Positions 44,872 through 54,690 of a DNA stretch of 64,000 bases are shown here, piece after piece (the first letter of the stretch is position 1; every line of letters begins with the position of its first letter). The notes under the pieces were generated by a model, which was not told where the DNA came from, did not search any database, and saw only the letters and a program-made list of their open reading frames with translations. Made by a program: the position numbers and the translations under genes. This DNA is from Agarophyton chilense (lineage: Eukaryota; Rhodophyta; Florideophyceae; Gracilariales; Gracilariaceae), in assembly GCA_030374765.1 (NCBI GenBank), contig JARGXX010000021.1:558001-622000 (forward strand). The letters are read 5' to 3'.

Positions 44872-47800
44872 TTAGCAGGTTTCTTGAGGTGATTTATCGA
44901 ACCTGCAGTTGCGCGATATATGGTGCGGCGAAAAGCATCTGAAGCATCGTTGACGAGAATGCGGGCATGCATGATTGTCCGTCAAGTGCACTTGCGTTTT
45001 TTCGTGCAGCAAGCACGACACACAGAGAGCGGCAAGTCGGTGAGAGAGCTCCTCGAAGTGTGACACGATTTGTTGCGGTGTTTTTCGTTCCAAGGTGTAA
45101 AAGAAGGTGGCAGAGTGGGACTGAGATTGAGAAGGAGCGACAGTGGGGGATTGGGTCGCAGCGGATGGATGCGTGGTTGTCAGCAACGGCGATGGAGTGG
45201 AGGTGGGGGGTCGTGGTGGACGACTGGCGTTGGGTTTGGGGCTTTGTGTTGTACCGCCGTTGTTGTTGGTGTTTTGGTTGTTTAAGGATGTTCCGTTTGA
45301 TTGATTGGGACCGTTTTTTGGCGGTGTGGGCGTTTGTGGGGAAGCGCTGGGTGGCGGTGAAATGGATTGGGCGTGCTGAGAGGCAGAAGGGGTAGCGGAA
45401 ACGGAGCTTCGTTCTGGGGTGGGAGAGGGGGAGACAGCTGCGATGCTATTGCAAATATCGCAATTACGAACCGAAGGAGAGAAGAGACAGATGCTTGGTT
45501 CTTTTTCGTCCATGTGGAAATAGAGGGCGTTCCTTCGACAAACAGATTTGCAGTCGACCCAATGCTGCGCTTCCAACCACCGCTCCGTGGAAAGTGCTTG
45601 GTTGTATATGCGATCGGGCTCTTCAAACGCATTTGTGTTGAATGAGGACGAAGAAAGAGTTTCCGTGACGAGTTTGAAGTAGGGCTTGAAGTAAATGGTG
45701 ACGCAACTGGATGGGTTTCTATCGCGGCCGGCCCTGCCAGCCTGTTGCGCGAGGTCGCAAAGACTCGCTACTCCACTAAAGTTGAAAACCAGGCGAAAGT
45801 TGGGAACGTCGATACCCGTACCAAAAGAAGAGGTGCAAACCATAAAGAGAATGTGGTTGGTTGTTGGTGCGCTGGAAGAAGGCGGAGAGTTCCAAAGGGT
45901 GTGAGCCCGGCGTTTACGAACATCGGAGAGACCAGAATGGTACAGGAGACCCGTGACAGTAGTGGATTCTTTAAGGGCACCAAAAGAAGAACGCGAAGCG
46001 GCGAGAGCTTCATGGACAGCTTCGGCAGCCGGGCGTGTTAACGAGAATATAAGAACGCGAGCTAGGGTTGTGTCAGCCGACGAGTGAAGCAATCGAGCCA
46101 CATGCTCTTGCATGATTGAGACGCCCAGCTGAAGCAGGTATCCAAACACATGCTGAAAGTGGCCATGAGCGGCGCGAAAGCGTGTGGCACGCGAAGTGGT
46201 GGGGGCTGAGCTTAGGTGATACACGACAAAAGAAATATTGTTTCTTGCAGTCGAAGAAGCGTACACATGCGCGTTTGGGATGTGCAGCTGCGACAGAAGG
46301 AGGGGGCGGTCGCGCGGCGGCACTGTCGCGCTTAAAAGCACGCGAGGGATCTTTGTGGGAATGTGGCCGAAGCAGTTGTGGAGGTTGGCCAAGCAGGGGC
46401 AAAAGTGTTGCCACAAAAGAAACAAGTGACATTCATCGATGGCAATGCGGGCGAGGCGGTCGGCGGCGATCAGTCGCGTGGTGAACTCTGTAAAAGAAGG
46501 AAGAGAAAGTCTTTCGGCGGAAAAGATGTAAATGTCGGCAAAGGAGTGCGATCCGGGAGGGGTGGGTGTACGAGAAGCACGAAGGCCGAAGAGCTGAGCG
46601 CGCAGTTCGTATTCACTGAGAAAGGCTGTGAGAGGGGTGATGAGAACGGTGGAGTATTTTCCCTTTTCCATGAAGACGGGGAGCAGAAGAGATAGTGTTT
46701 TTCCAGATCCAGTCGGCTGGAGTAGTAGCATGTTGGAAAGCCTGTTGTACACGGCCGCCGTGTTCACAAATTGTTGGTGGGACTTGAATAAAGCGGAGTC
46801 GTTGGAAATTGCCTGTCTTAGTGCTCGGAGCATTTCTGATGTAATATGTTCGTAGGTCACAAGCGGTTGTTGTAAGAGAGAAGCTCCCCCGCGCGGTATG
46901 GCGGCTGCCATAAAAGCAGGTGGATGTGGATTGAAAGGATGAGAGGCCGCCAGGTTTAGGTTGATTTGAGAATGGGGGATCGCAGAGCGGTCAGTGGGAG
47001 GGGACGGGGTTGGTTGCGATGTATGGATGGAGCGCTTTGGTTCAGGTGTAGGTAGAACTGTGTCAGTAACCGGACGTTTTCTGTGGTGTTGTTGTTGTTG
47101 TTGGGTGAGGGGAGCATTAAGAAGAAGACCGAGATACTGGTGCCATTTGCTGGACCACTCGCGATATTTGGAAAGTTGAGAGTGCTGCAAACCGGATATG
47201 TCATGTGGTGTACGAGCGTAAAGAAAAGCGGCGGTGTGCGCAGAGTGGCCCGCCTGGCCATGGGAAGTGGTCAATAGCTCTTCCAAGATGATATCGGCTA
47301 CAGAAGATGCGGTGACATTAGAAACTGTGTTGGTCATTCCCACGGTGAAGTTTCTATAGTCGTTGAAGGATATCGGGAAACCGCGTTTGCTCAAGTGAGA
47401 GCTGATAATCGAGCGGATGGTGTTTGTGGCATACGGAATTCCGCAGTTGGCGAACAGCATTTTCCAATGCATCTGGAAACAGTTTTCCCCGTGCAGTCGG
47501 TGTACGATATATGCTTCAAACGGACGTATGACAGTCAAGTACATGAGCAGAAGACGGGATGTTTGGGCATCGGGAAAGCGAGCAATCGGAGTGGCGGCCC
47601 CTTTGCTGTTTCGTGTTTTCATGTAACGGCAAATGAGAACAGGCGATTTGTCGATGAGCATGAAACAACGTTGAAAGGGTTGGTCGTTGTGTATACGGTA
47701 TGTCTCAATCTTTGTGCCGCGCGCAGGAGAGCCCGACGAAAGGTGTAGCGCAACCAACAGGCGTTCTTTGATTTCCTGCGCACATGAGAGCCACCTCGAC

Positions 47801-49245
47801 AACGCATGGGTGAACATATCGGTGCCGAAAATGTCGGTTGTGGGCAGTTGGGTGCGGGGAAAGGTACCGTTTTGCTTCCGTTGCGGAAGAAACGGAGTGC
47901 GGTCGGTGTTGGAGTTGTGGGGCACGGAAGACGTGAGACAAGTGAAAACGAAAGCCATGTTTTGTTCGATAAACGGGCGGTTGTTGAGTTTGGTAAGGAA
48001 AGAAAAGCCTGCGCTTTTGTTGAAAGAGTCGTCCTGAAGTGAGTGTAGCGCGTTTGTGAAACCGGTTGGCAGAGCGTGGCCAAGAAGCAGGTCATTGTGA
48101 AGAGTGTGTTGTATTTCTTTGTGTAGAGTTAAAACCAAAGAGCCGACTTCTGAGAGGGCGAGGTGAATGTCACGCACTATGCCGCAGGACGGGTGAACAT
48201 CACAGTTGTGGAAAGAAACGAACATTTCCTCGCGAGAGGATATGGACATTGCAAGCGTGAGTGTCTTTCTGACAAACGAAAGTGCGCTGTTGGAATCAGC
48301 GTCGATTGCCGCGTAGATGGTACGCATGCGTTCTTGAACGTGAACTGTGCGTTCGGAAGCAGGGGTGGCAGGTTGCAACAGGGGAGAAGATTTGGAGAGC
48401 ACGTGCAGTTCGTGTATGGCGGAAGCACAGATGCCATATTGAAGAGCGGCGAGGAGGTGCGTCACATCCGAGGCGGCTGCAAAACGAAAGGAGGTATTGT
48501 TGGGGTCGTGAGAAATGACCGTGGCGTAAGGCTCAGGCGTGCAGTCAGACGGCAAGGGGGCAGCGATAGGCGGGTTGGGGTCGGTGCTTATCACGCTTGC
48601 GCAAGCAATGAAGTTGCGAACGGAGAGGAGATCTAAAGACTGGTATGGCGCTAAAGATTGAAGCAAGAAAGGCTTGAGAGCGCTATGGACCGCTGTGCCA
48701 TGTTGGGTTGGAGGAAACGGGGCGGGGAGCTCATCGGAGGAAGACATGCGAATGGCATCCAACACGGAAGTAGTGTAGCAGTACATGAGGTCTGAGTCGG
48801 GTACGAGATGAGGGAGGTTTGCCCTTGTCCTGTGAGTAAACACAAGCAAACGGGAAATGTGTGAAGCGTAACGCTTGCGGGTTTCAGTGGAGACAGTTTT
48901 AAAAGCTGTGTCCGTGCGCTTGTTGAGGCGGTCCAAGAAAGCCAGGGAGGTCTTACTAACCAAAATGTTCACCTGAGAGAGGTAGTCGAAGATGTGGTGG
49001 GTGATGGTGCTTTCAGCGGATGTGGGCGTTGTGCCAGTTCTGGATAGTTGAGCCGCCACATCCAGATGAACATGAAGCGAGTGAAGAACGATGTCAAACT
49101 TGGAAAAGGTGATGAAAGAATTCTTCTCAGAGTGGTGACGAAGCAAAGGGTCTGATTGCGAACAAGGAGCGCCGGTGTTGAACTTTTGTAAAAAGTGGTT
49201 AATGTGTTGAAGCGGGGGCTCAATGCCTTTGGCAGTCGTTGCCAC
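44872..49245 (-). CDS. tyrosine-recombinase-like + RecQ helicase protein (C-terminal 1457 residues)
   Basis: Residues 470-720 resemble a tyrosine recombinase catalytic domain: Arg509 in SGSPARGTKIE, Arg631 in NDYRNFTVGM, and QAGHSAHTAAFLYART with His667 and Tyr676. The His-to-Tyr spacing of nine matches the GHSxxxTxxxY box of integrases. Only the HxxR His is replaced (Asn628). Residues 820-1270 are a RecQ helicase: LLQPTGSGKT (842-850), DECH (937-940), SAT (972-974), SSFGTGIDVPNF (about 1139-1150), QQAGRAGRD (1167-1175) and a Cys-rich zinc site (CRRNALYF to NCDIC, 1236-1265). A Ser/Pro/Thr linker leads to a CCHC knuckle (Cys1434, Cys1437, His1442, Cys1447). The frame starts with GTG, not ATG. 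It joins the upstream C2H2 ORF if one base of the G8 run at 49,283-49,290 is removed, giving about 1,730 residues. The architecture recalls fungal telomere-linked helicases. Confidence 0.85.
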   Translation of the reverse strand: MATTAKGIEPPLQHINHFLQKFNTGAPCSQSDPLLRHHSEKNSFITFSKFDIVLHSLHVHLDVAAQLSRTGTTPTSAESTITHHIFDYLSQVNILVSKTSLAFLDRLNKRTDTAFKTVSTETRKRYASHISRLLVFTHRTRANLPHLVPDSDLMYCYTTSVLDAIRMSSSDELPAPFPPTQHGTAVHSALKPFLLQSLAPYQSLDLLSVRNFIACASVISTDPNPPIAAPLPSDCTPEPYATVISHDPNNTSFRFAAASDVTHLLAALQYGICASAIHELHVLSKSSPLLQPATPASERTVHVQERMRTIYAAIDADSNSALSFVRKTLTLAMSISSREEMFVSFHNCDVHPSCGIVRDIHLALSEVGSLVLTLHKEIQHTLHNDLLLGHALPTGFTNALHSLQDDSFNKSAGFSFLTKLNNRPFIEQNMAFVFTCLTSSVPHNSNTDRTPFLPQRKQNGTFPRTQLPTTDIFGTDMFTHALSRWLSCAQEIKERLLVALHLSSGSPARGTKIETYRIHNDQPFQRCFMLIDKSPVLICRYMKTRNSKGAATPIARFPDAQTSRLLLMYLTVIRPFEAYIVHRLHGENCFQMHWKMLFANCGIPYATNTIRSIISSHLSKRGFPISFNDYRNFTVGMTNTVSNVTASSVADIILEELLTTSHGQAGHSAHTAAFLYARTPHDISGLQHSQLSKYREWSSKWHQYLGLLLNAPLTQQQQQHHRKRPVTDTVLPTPEPKRSIHTSQPTPSPPTDRSAIPHSQINLNLAASHPFNPHPPAFMAAAIPRGGASLLQQPLVTYEHITSEMLRALRQAISNDSALFKSHQQFVNTAAVYNRLSNMLLLQPTGSGKTLSLLLPVFMEKGKYSTVLITPLTAFLSEYELRAQLFGLRASRTPTPPGSHSFADIYIFSAERLSLPSFTEFTTRLIAADRLARIAIDECHLFLLWQHFCPCLANLHNCFGHIPTKIPRVLLSATVPPRDRPLLLSQLHIPNAHVYASSTARNNISFVVYHLSSAPTTSRATRFRAAHGHFQHVFGYLLQLGVSIMQEHVARLLHSSADTTLARVLIFSLTRPAAEAVHEALAASRSSFGALKESTTVTGLLYHSGLSDVRKRRAHTLWNSPPSSSAPTTNHILFMVCTSSFGTGIDVPNFRLVFNFSGVASLCDLAQQAGRAGRDRNPSSCVTIYFKPYFKLVTETLSSSSFNTNAFEEPDRIYNQALSTERWLEAQHWVDCKSVCRRNALYFHMDEKEPSICLFSPSVRNCDICNSIAAVSPSPTPERSSVSATPSASQHAQSISPPPSASPQTPTPPKNGPNQSNGTSLNNQNTNNNGGTTQSPKPNASRPPRPPTSTPSPLLTTTHPSAATQSPTVAPSQSQSHSATFFYTLERKTPQQIVSHFEELSHRLAALCVSCLLHEKTQVHLTDNHACPHSRQRCFRCFSPHHISRNCRFDKSPQETC

Positions 49246-50077
49246 TGGACGATGGGGTGGTTGGAGACAAACAGGCTGCGCCGGGGGGGGTCTGAGGCCG
49301 TGCCGCAGGCACCTGCGGAACCTGGAAATTTTTGGACAAGCAGCCTATGGGTTGAGCATTGGTAACGGGGAATAAACGGCGACGAACGCCGCCGTACACT
49401 GTCTGCAAGGCAATACGGCCCGACCAGACGGTACGGTCAAGGTGCGGATGGGCACCCGCAGGCGACATGTTGTGGCATTCGATCAGATGCGTTTGCAGAC
49501 GAACGGGGTCGAGGTAGCAGAATTTGCAGAGCGGGCACTGATAGCCATTGTGAATGGCAATGTGTGCCAGGGGCGTGAGGAACGTAGAGGGCCCGGACAC
49601 AAATTGAGCGTTGTGGTAGGGGCGATACTTTTGCCACACGGGGGCAACGGTAGAGTTGTTGCGCAAGGTGTGCACCTCGTGCAGGATTGCCGTTGACATG
49701 GGACGTGCAATTTCCAAAGGGATGGAGTGCTGTTTGCGCAGGTGATGTTGGATTGCGCGAGCAGACGGCAGCCCACACTGGCAGTTGACGCACAATGGAA
49801 AGAACCCAATAGAATGAATACCCATATTCACAATGGTACCGAGTGACATGATAAAATAGGAAGAATCGTCGGCTGCATTCGCGTCAGTAACGGGTAAGTC
49901 GGAATGGGGTTGAGCATGGGCGTCACGCGCCACGGGCGGAGGCGGTGGGGGGAGCAGTGGATTAGGGGGAGTGGGCGGTGAGATGTTCACCGCAGCCTTC
50001 GGTGGGCTGTGCACCGAAGAGTGGATGAACACGGGCAAGCCATGTTCGCCGGCAGAGGATAAGCTGTTTTGCGACAT
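49220..50077 (-). CDS. C2H2 zinc-finger N-terminal part of the RecQ protein
   Basis: The frame begins at the ATG at 50,077 (MSQNSLSSAGEHG), although it is open slightly further upstream. After a Pro-rich stretch come two zinc fingers. The first is LCVNCQCGLPSARAIQHH with a following LRKQH. The second is YQCPLCKFCYLDPVRLQT followed by HLIECH, spaced CX2CX12HX4H. This pair resembles the N-terminal Cys/His module (OrsD/DUF3505-like) that precedes RecQ in fungal helicase proteins, a comparison made from memory. The frame overlaps the helicase frame by 26 bases and shifts relative to it by +1. Eight consecutive Cs on the coding strand lie just before the overlap, so this is most simply one gene with a one-base indel. 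Programmed slippage or a sequencing error is possible. Confidence 0.75.
   Translation of the reverse strand: MSQNSLSSAGEHGLPVFIHSSVHSPPKAAVNISPPTPPNPLLPPPPPPVARDAHAQPHSDLPVTDANAADDSSYFIMSLGTIVNMGIHSIGFFPLCVNCQCGLPSARAIQHHLRKQHSIPLEIARPMSTAILHEVHTLRNNSTVAPVWQKYRPYHNAQFVSGPSTFLTPLAHIAIHNGYQCPLCKFCYLDPVRLQTHLIECHNMSPAGAHPHLDRTVWSGRIALQTVYGGVRRRLFPVTNAQPIGCLSKNFQVPQVPAARPQTPPGAACLSPTTPSSSGNDCQRH
49283..49290 (-). other. C8 homopolymer (coding strand), frameshift point
   Basis: Read with seven Cs instead of eight, the zinc-finger frame runs directly into the helicase frame through AQPVCLQPPHRPVATTAKG, with no stop. Confidence 0.7.
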
Positions 50078-51047
50078 AACTGAACGTGTAAGAGAGAGAA
50101 GAAGACGCTTGGGAGGATTGTTTTTGAAGACCCAAAGAAAGACACACACAAACAAACACAAATGAGTCAAGGAGCAACAGCGAAATGGACGGGTTCACTG
50201 CCGATGTAGCAGAATAAGTAGTAAACAGGTGGGGCGAGGGTAATTGGAGAAAGGCGGTTTGGTGTTTTGGGGGAGGGCGCGTGTGGCTGGCTCGAGCAAA
50301 CGGCTTACTGTAAAAGGGAACCAACACGATAATATGTGGTATTGCAGGTCATTCATTCCCGGTGTATGACTGTGGGGTTGTGGGGAGGAGTGTGTCACAA
50401 TAAAGCGCATTGGCCTCCGCCCCATTGAGGAGAGTGATTTTGTGTAAGGGGCGTGGTTTGCGTGCAGGGGGGGAGCGGGATGGGGAAAAAGGGCAGCGCA
50501 GAGAAGAGATGGGGCTGCGCGGTGGTGCAGTCGGGTTGGGAGAGGGCAGAAGTTTTAAGGGTGGGTTCGTATTTGTGTGTAAATGGACGGAGGTTTAGAA
50601 CGAGCTGGCGTGCGATCGGGTGCGCCAGCGGATGTTGTGCGGCAATGTGGCAACTTGTTGTGAAGCATGACGTTTTCGGAACGGCTAACTAGTGGCGGTG
50701 GTGGCGTATCGTACACATGTATCAGTTTGAGCACAAGCGGTGCTGCACCGCGCTTGAGCTCATATATGCATATGCGACATGTTTGACGGTTGATTTTGGA
50801 AAAATGGTGCTACATGTGACGTGAGTAGGAGGGGTGCTATGTGTTACACTATGCGCACTGTGTAACGTTATGATTGTGTTTGGCAAAAGAAGTGAGATGT
50901 TGCGGGGCGTGGCACTGGGGGCCGAAGAAGAAGGTTATAGGTTTTTATGTTTTTAAAACGAATGAAGGAAGAGATTTTGCGCGTGGTTGTTCTTAGGAGA
51001 GAAGGTTTAGTTTTTAGTTTTGTTTTACTGAGAAAGAAAAGAAACAA
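50078..51047. other. intergenic region between methyltransferase-SET and zinc-finger-RecQ genes
   Basis: About 970 bp without a recognised gene. It should hold the promoter of the C2H2-RecQ gene (minus strand) and the 3' end of the methyltransferase-SET gene. Plus-strand ORFs here are short and Arg/Gly-rich. Confidence 0.5.
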
Positions 51048-54000
51048 CTAATCTACAAGATTCACATGAAAGGTGTGTGTTTGTGGTTTTGGAACCCTGG
51101 GCCAATGATTGTAGTCGTTGCCATAGTCTATTAGCACTTCTTCTTTTCTCTCAATGATTCGGGTGGCCACTATTGTGATAAGGTGGTAGTCTTGGATTCC
51201 TGACTTTGAGTTTTTCAAAGTAGACGAAAGGCGCGCTACTACATTTGGTGTGCGAGGGTTTGGGAGTACCTTGTCCCGTAAGGCCTGAATGTCGAGGTTC
51301 TCTGGGCGGTATTGGGCATCATTGATGATTCCGCCAACACAGAACGGGGCAGGCGTGATCCACATGGAGTGGGTTCCACGGTCTCCCGGGGTGGGCAGTC
51401 TGACAAAGTCCGGACCTGTCACTCGGATTTCCATGGAAGTGGAGTTGACGCGCTCCACGGTGACGTCGAGCAGACCGTTGGCATACGAAGACTGTGTGGC
51501 GGAGCGTTTGGAGAGGTCGTGGTAGACTAGGGTTCCATAAAAGTAGCACACGGTGTCGCCTTCATTAAACTGGCGTGCGGCAAAGACACCGTCTCCCGCC
51601 AAGGGGTGTCGGATGTCGGACTTTTTTGTATACACTCCATGGGCATACCCTTCTATGGCAAGTAACGTAGCCGGATCGATCTGAGTGAGAAGGCCCTGTT
51701 TCTCTCGCGGCCATTCATGCACCGGTTTAGTGCGGCAAACGGCTGCAAGCTCACGTTCTTTCCACAAGTTGCAGAGAAAGGAAGCGAGCGGCGCAGGAAA
51801 AATTTGGTACTGTGGCAGACCAGGAGGCGCGGTCCAAAGGTATTTCGATCGCAGGTCTTTGTTCGGTAGTGAGCGAACTAGGCGATTGAACTTGGCGATG
51901 AGATGGTGCGGCACTTCAATGTCGGTCCTGTTCTGTAAAACGGTTTTGATAAAGTGAACGAAAGCATTGTGTTTTGCGTGAGCGTAACACACTGCGTCTT
52001 TCTCGCACCCCAAAAAGCGTCTGTGACCTGGGAGCTCCATGCACGCCAAAGCGGTGGAACCCGTTCCGGCAAATAAATCCACCACCATGTCGCCAGGCTG
52101 AGAATAGCGGCTTATGAGTTCCTTGAGTAGAGCACGACTCTTCTGCTCCGGGCGTAATTTTTCAGTGACAGCGTTGTGATTGTTGGTGACAGAATGCAGG
52201 CGATTCCAACGCAGGGTCTCGCCAGCGGCTAGTCCCGGCACGTTATCAATCACGTTCTTGTAAGCCGGGTAGCGAGATGGAACGTAGTTGTAGTTGACGA
52301 GGTTTACGCGAGCCAGGTTTTCATCGTGAGTGAGCCCCGTTTTGATGCCGTGAATGGCATACTCGGTGATGGGCAACGGCGACGTTCGCAGCCCGCGGTG
52401 GCTCCCAGTAGGATGGGAGGCGGCGCGGACGAAAACCAACGGCACAGGGTCCACCTTGAACAGCGCAGTTTGGGACTCGGAAATGCTCTTGAAGCACGAC
52501 AACCACGGCCTGAACTGGCGAATGGAGCAAAAGAGAATAAAGTGGCCGCCAGGGCACAACAGCTCGCCAATAACCTGCGCCGTGCGCTTCATATCGTCTT
52601 GGGAAATGGCGTCGTGGAGGCGGTTGTGGCGGTCAGCTAAGGAACGAATGTTGTAGGGCGGGTCGGTGAGGACGAGTTGCACTGCTCCGACTGGAGATGA
52701 GGCGGTAGTTCGTTTGATAATATCCACCTGTACGAATTCTTTGAAATCGACACCGTAGAGGCGAATATGCTTTTCCATTTCGTCCTCTGCCTCTTGTAAA
52801 GCGTTGAGAGTGGTAGTTTGGGTGAAGGAGTGCGGCGGGAGGACGCGAGTTTCGTTGACGTTGTAGGGAAGATTTGGGGGTTCGGGAGGAGGTGAGGGAC
52901 CAGCGGCGTTGGCGCGTTCCGACGACGACGGTAGTGGCGCTCCAGGATCAGGCGGAGGTTGCTGCTGTGACTCGTTCATAATGATGTCCACCAACTCGGC
53001 TTCTTTTTTGGCTATCTCCACGACCGGGTTGAGGGGTTGGCCCGGAATAGGGCCGACCATAGCCATCCGATTCGGGGTCCAAAGTGGCAGACCGAACTTC
53101 GTGAAGCGGTGAGGGTACACGTCGACGGTCGAGTTATACTCGAACTGCGTCAAAGATTGCCAGCGAGTGGTTTCATCCATTTCGTATAGAAAGTCGTTGA
53201 ACAGCAGGCGGTGAAAGTCGTTCAAAAACTCGGAAGCTAGCACGCGTAGATTGCGGTCAACCTCGTCGGTGTGGGACCAGGCGACGCTGTCCACTTCAGA
53301 TTGGACTTTGGAAGGCTGTGCCTCCTTGGTAAATGTGGTAGTTTGCGATAACGGGGTGTAGCCTTCCTCGCGGCGTTCGAGAGCGTGGTAGGTTAGGGTG
53401 TTGCTGTCGAACAAGATGTACGGAGCGAGCATGTGCTCCAGTGAGTCATACCCAAGATGGCGGCAGAACACATTCCAAGAGGTCACAAGCTTGTGCACGA
53501 CAAATGAAATTCGCTCGCACGTTTCGTGCTTAAAGTTTTGCAACGAAGGCAACAAAGAGGTCGCGGTTGCAACGCCGGTATTGAGGCGTTGTTTCTTGGT
53601 CTGGCGCGATTTGAGTTTCTCGCGTTTGAGAGTGTAGATCATCGAAAGGTACAAAACCATTTCAAAACGAGATGCCTCAACGGTAGTGGAGAATCGTGAG
53701 CGACTGTCCTTGGAAGTTTGCGACTGCGGATGCACAATGCTCGATTTGAGGAAGGACGACAAGAGAGCCGTTTTCGGAATGAGCAAGTCGACCTGACGGC
53801 TGGGGCGGCGGCGATTTGTAGGCGCATTGGAAGAACGAGCACTTGCACGGGTGGTACCATTACCAGCAGCAGAAGACGGTTGCTGCTCAGAAGTATTGCT
53901 TGAAGCTTGGATTTGGAGGTAGAGCTGGTACAAGTCCCTGAGACGCCGGTCGTTGCAACCATTGTCGAGGTCTACACATCTGGCCATGAGGTACACCTGA

Positions 54001-54245
54001 GAGAAGTAGTTGTTTTTGAGGAGGCTGTGTTGTATCTCCTTGTTGGTGTACTTGCCGTGCTTTTCAGATGGCACGACCAAGGAGCAAACTTCCTCTGCAG
54101 CTGGCACAGAGCCTCGGTTCTGAACTGCGAAGTAGACCAAGTCCAGGTACTGGAGCGCGCGGGCGTTGGGATCATCGGGGCGCATGCGGGCGTACGCGTC
54201 GCGCAGCGGCAAGAACAAACCAATGAGACCTTCGGTGGTGACCAT
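51048..54245 (-). CDS. DNA methyltransferase (beta class) fused to SET domain
   Basis: This is 1,065 residues from the ATG at 54,245 (MVTTEGLIGL). The frame is open for 153 codons further up but has no ATG there. Residues 505-770 carry a SAM-dependent amino-DNA methyltransferase in beta order: VLTDPPYN (catalytic DPPY, 528-531) precedes VVDLFAGTGSTALAC (SAM motif, 722-735). DPPY enzymes make N6-methyladenine or N4-methylcytosine. Residues 880-1050 are a SET domain: GDGVFAARQFNEGDTVCYFY, INDAQYRPEN in place of the usual NHS motif, and EEVLIDYGNDYN. SET domains methylate lysine, usually on histones. The N-terminal 500 residues are helical and unrecognised. The gene lies head-to-tail behind the C2H2-RecQ gene on the same strand and has no stop or frameshift, which argues for recent function. 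Target base and protein substrate are unknown. Confidence 0.85.
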   Translation of the reverse strand: MVTTEGLIGLFLPLRDAYARMRPDDPNARALQYLDLVYFAVQNRGSVPAAEEVCSLVVPSEKHGKYTNKEIQHSLLKNNYFSQVYLMARCVDLDNGCNDRRLRDLYQLYLQIQASSNTSEQQPSSAAGNGTTRASARSSNAPTNRRRPSRQVDLLIPKTALLSSFLKSSIVHPQSQTSKDSRSRFSTTVEASRFEMVLYLSMIYTLKREKLKSRQTKKQRLNTGVATATSLLPSLQNFKHETCERISFVVHKLVTSWNVFCRHLGYDSLEHMLAPYILFDSNTLTYHALERREEGYTPLSQTTTFTKEAQPSKVQSEVDSVAWSHTDEVDRNLRVLASEFLNDFHRLLFNDFLYEMDETTRWQSLTQFEYNSTVDVYPHRFTKFGLPLWTPNRMAMVGPIPGQPLNPVVEIAKKEAELVDIIMNESQQQPPPDPGAPLPSSSERANAAGPSPPPEPPNLPYNVNETRVLPPHSFTQTTTLNALQEAEDEMEKHIRLYGVDFKEFVQVDIIKRTTASSPVGAVQLVLTDPPYNIRSLADRHNRLHDAISQDDMKRTAQVIGELLCPGGHFILFCSIRQFRPWLSCFKSISESQTALFKVDPVPLVFVRAASHPTGSHRGLRTSPLPITEYAIHGIKTGLTHDENLARVNLVNYNYVPSRYPAYKNVIDNVPGLAAGETLRWNRLHSVTNNHNAVTEKLRPEQKSRALLKELISRYSQPGDMVVDLFAGTGSTALACMELPGHRRFLGCEKDAVCYAHAKHNAFVHFIKTVLQNRTDIEVPHHLIAKFNRLVRSLPNKDLRSKYLWTAPPGLPQYQIFPAPLASFLCNLWKERELAAVCRTKPVHEWPREKQGLLTQIDPATLLAIEGYAHGVYTKKSDIRHPLAGDGVFAARQFNEGDTVCYFYGTLVYHDLSKRSATQSSYANGLLDVTVERVNSTSMEIRVTGPDFVRLPTPGDRGTHSMWITPAPFCVGGIINDAQYRPENLDIQALRDKVLPNPRTPNVVARLSSTLKNSKSGIQDYHLITIVATRIIERKEEVLIDYGNDYNHWPRVPKPQTHTFHVNLVD

Positions 54246-54690
54246 CTTGTAAGACGGAACTTGGAGAGATATTCGAAGTGTCGGTGGAGAAGGCGGTTGG
54301 GGGGAGACAGAGAGGTAGAAGGGGGGGTTATTGAACGAAGAGAGACTTGTTCTTTTGAAGGGGAATTCGAGGGCTGTAGTTGTGCACGGGCATCTTGATT
54401 GAAGGGGTCGTGGGTTCGTTTGGTTCAAAGAGCGGGGCCGTTTAGGGGTTTGCGCAATGGTTAGGTCTTGGGCTTTAGCGGGTGCGTGTACGTCAAAGCC
54501 GTTCTTGATCGTAACTCGATACCGCAAGGGGCGCAAGAATCCAAAACAAGAAACACCGCTAAAACAACGACAAAGTTTCGAAAGGAGAACGTTGCAAAGC
54601 GGAGAGGACTGCAGAAGAGCGATAGCCGACAGCTCAAATACGGTCGGGGTCGGTTTACGTGCGATGCAGTTTGGGGGAGCAAAAGGGGGA
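54246..54690. promoter_or_regulatory. upstream region of the methyltransferase-SET gene
   Basis: This is the 445 bp between the start codon and the hairpin repeat. The frame is open but Pro/Ser/Phe-rich with no ATG, so I take it as 5' untranslated and promoter DNA. No specific motif is claimed. Confidence 0.35.
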
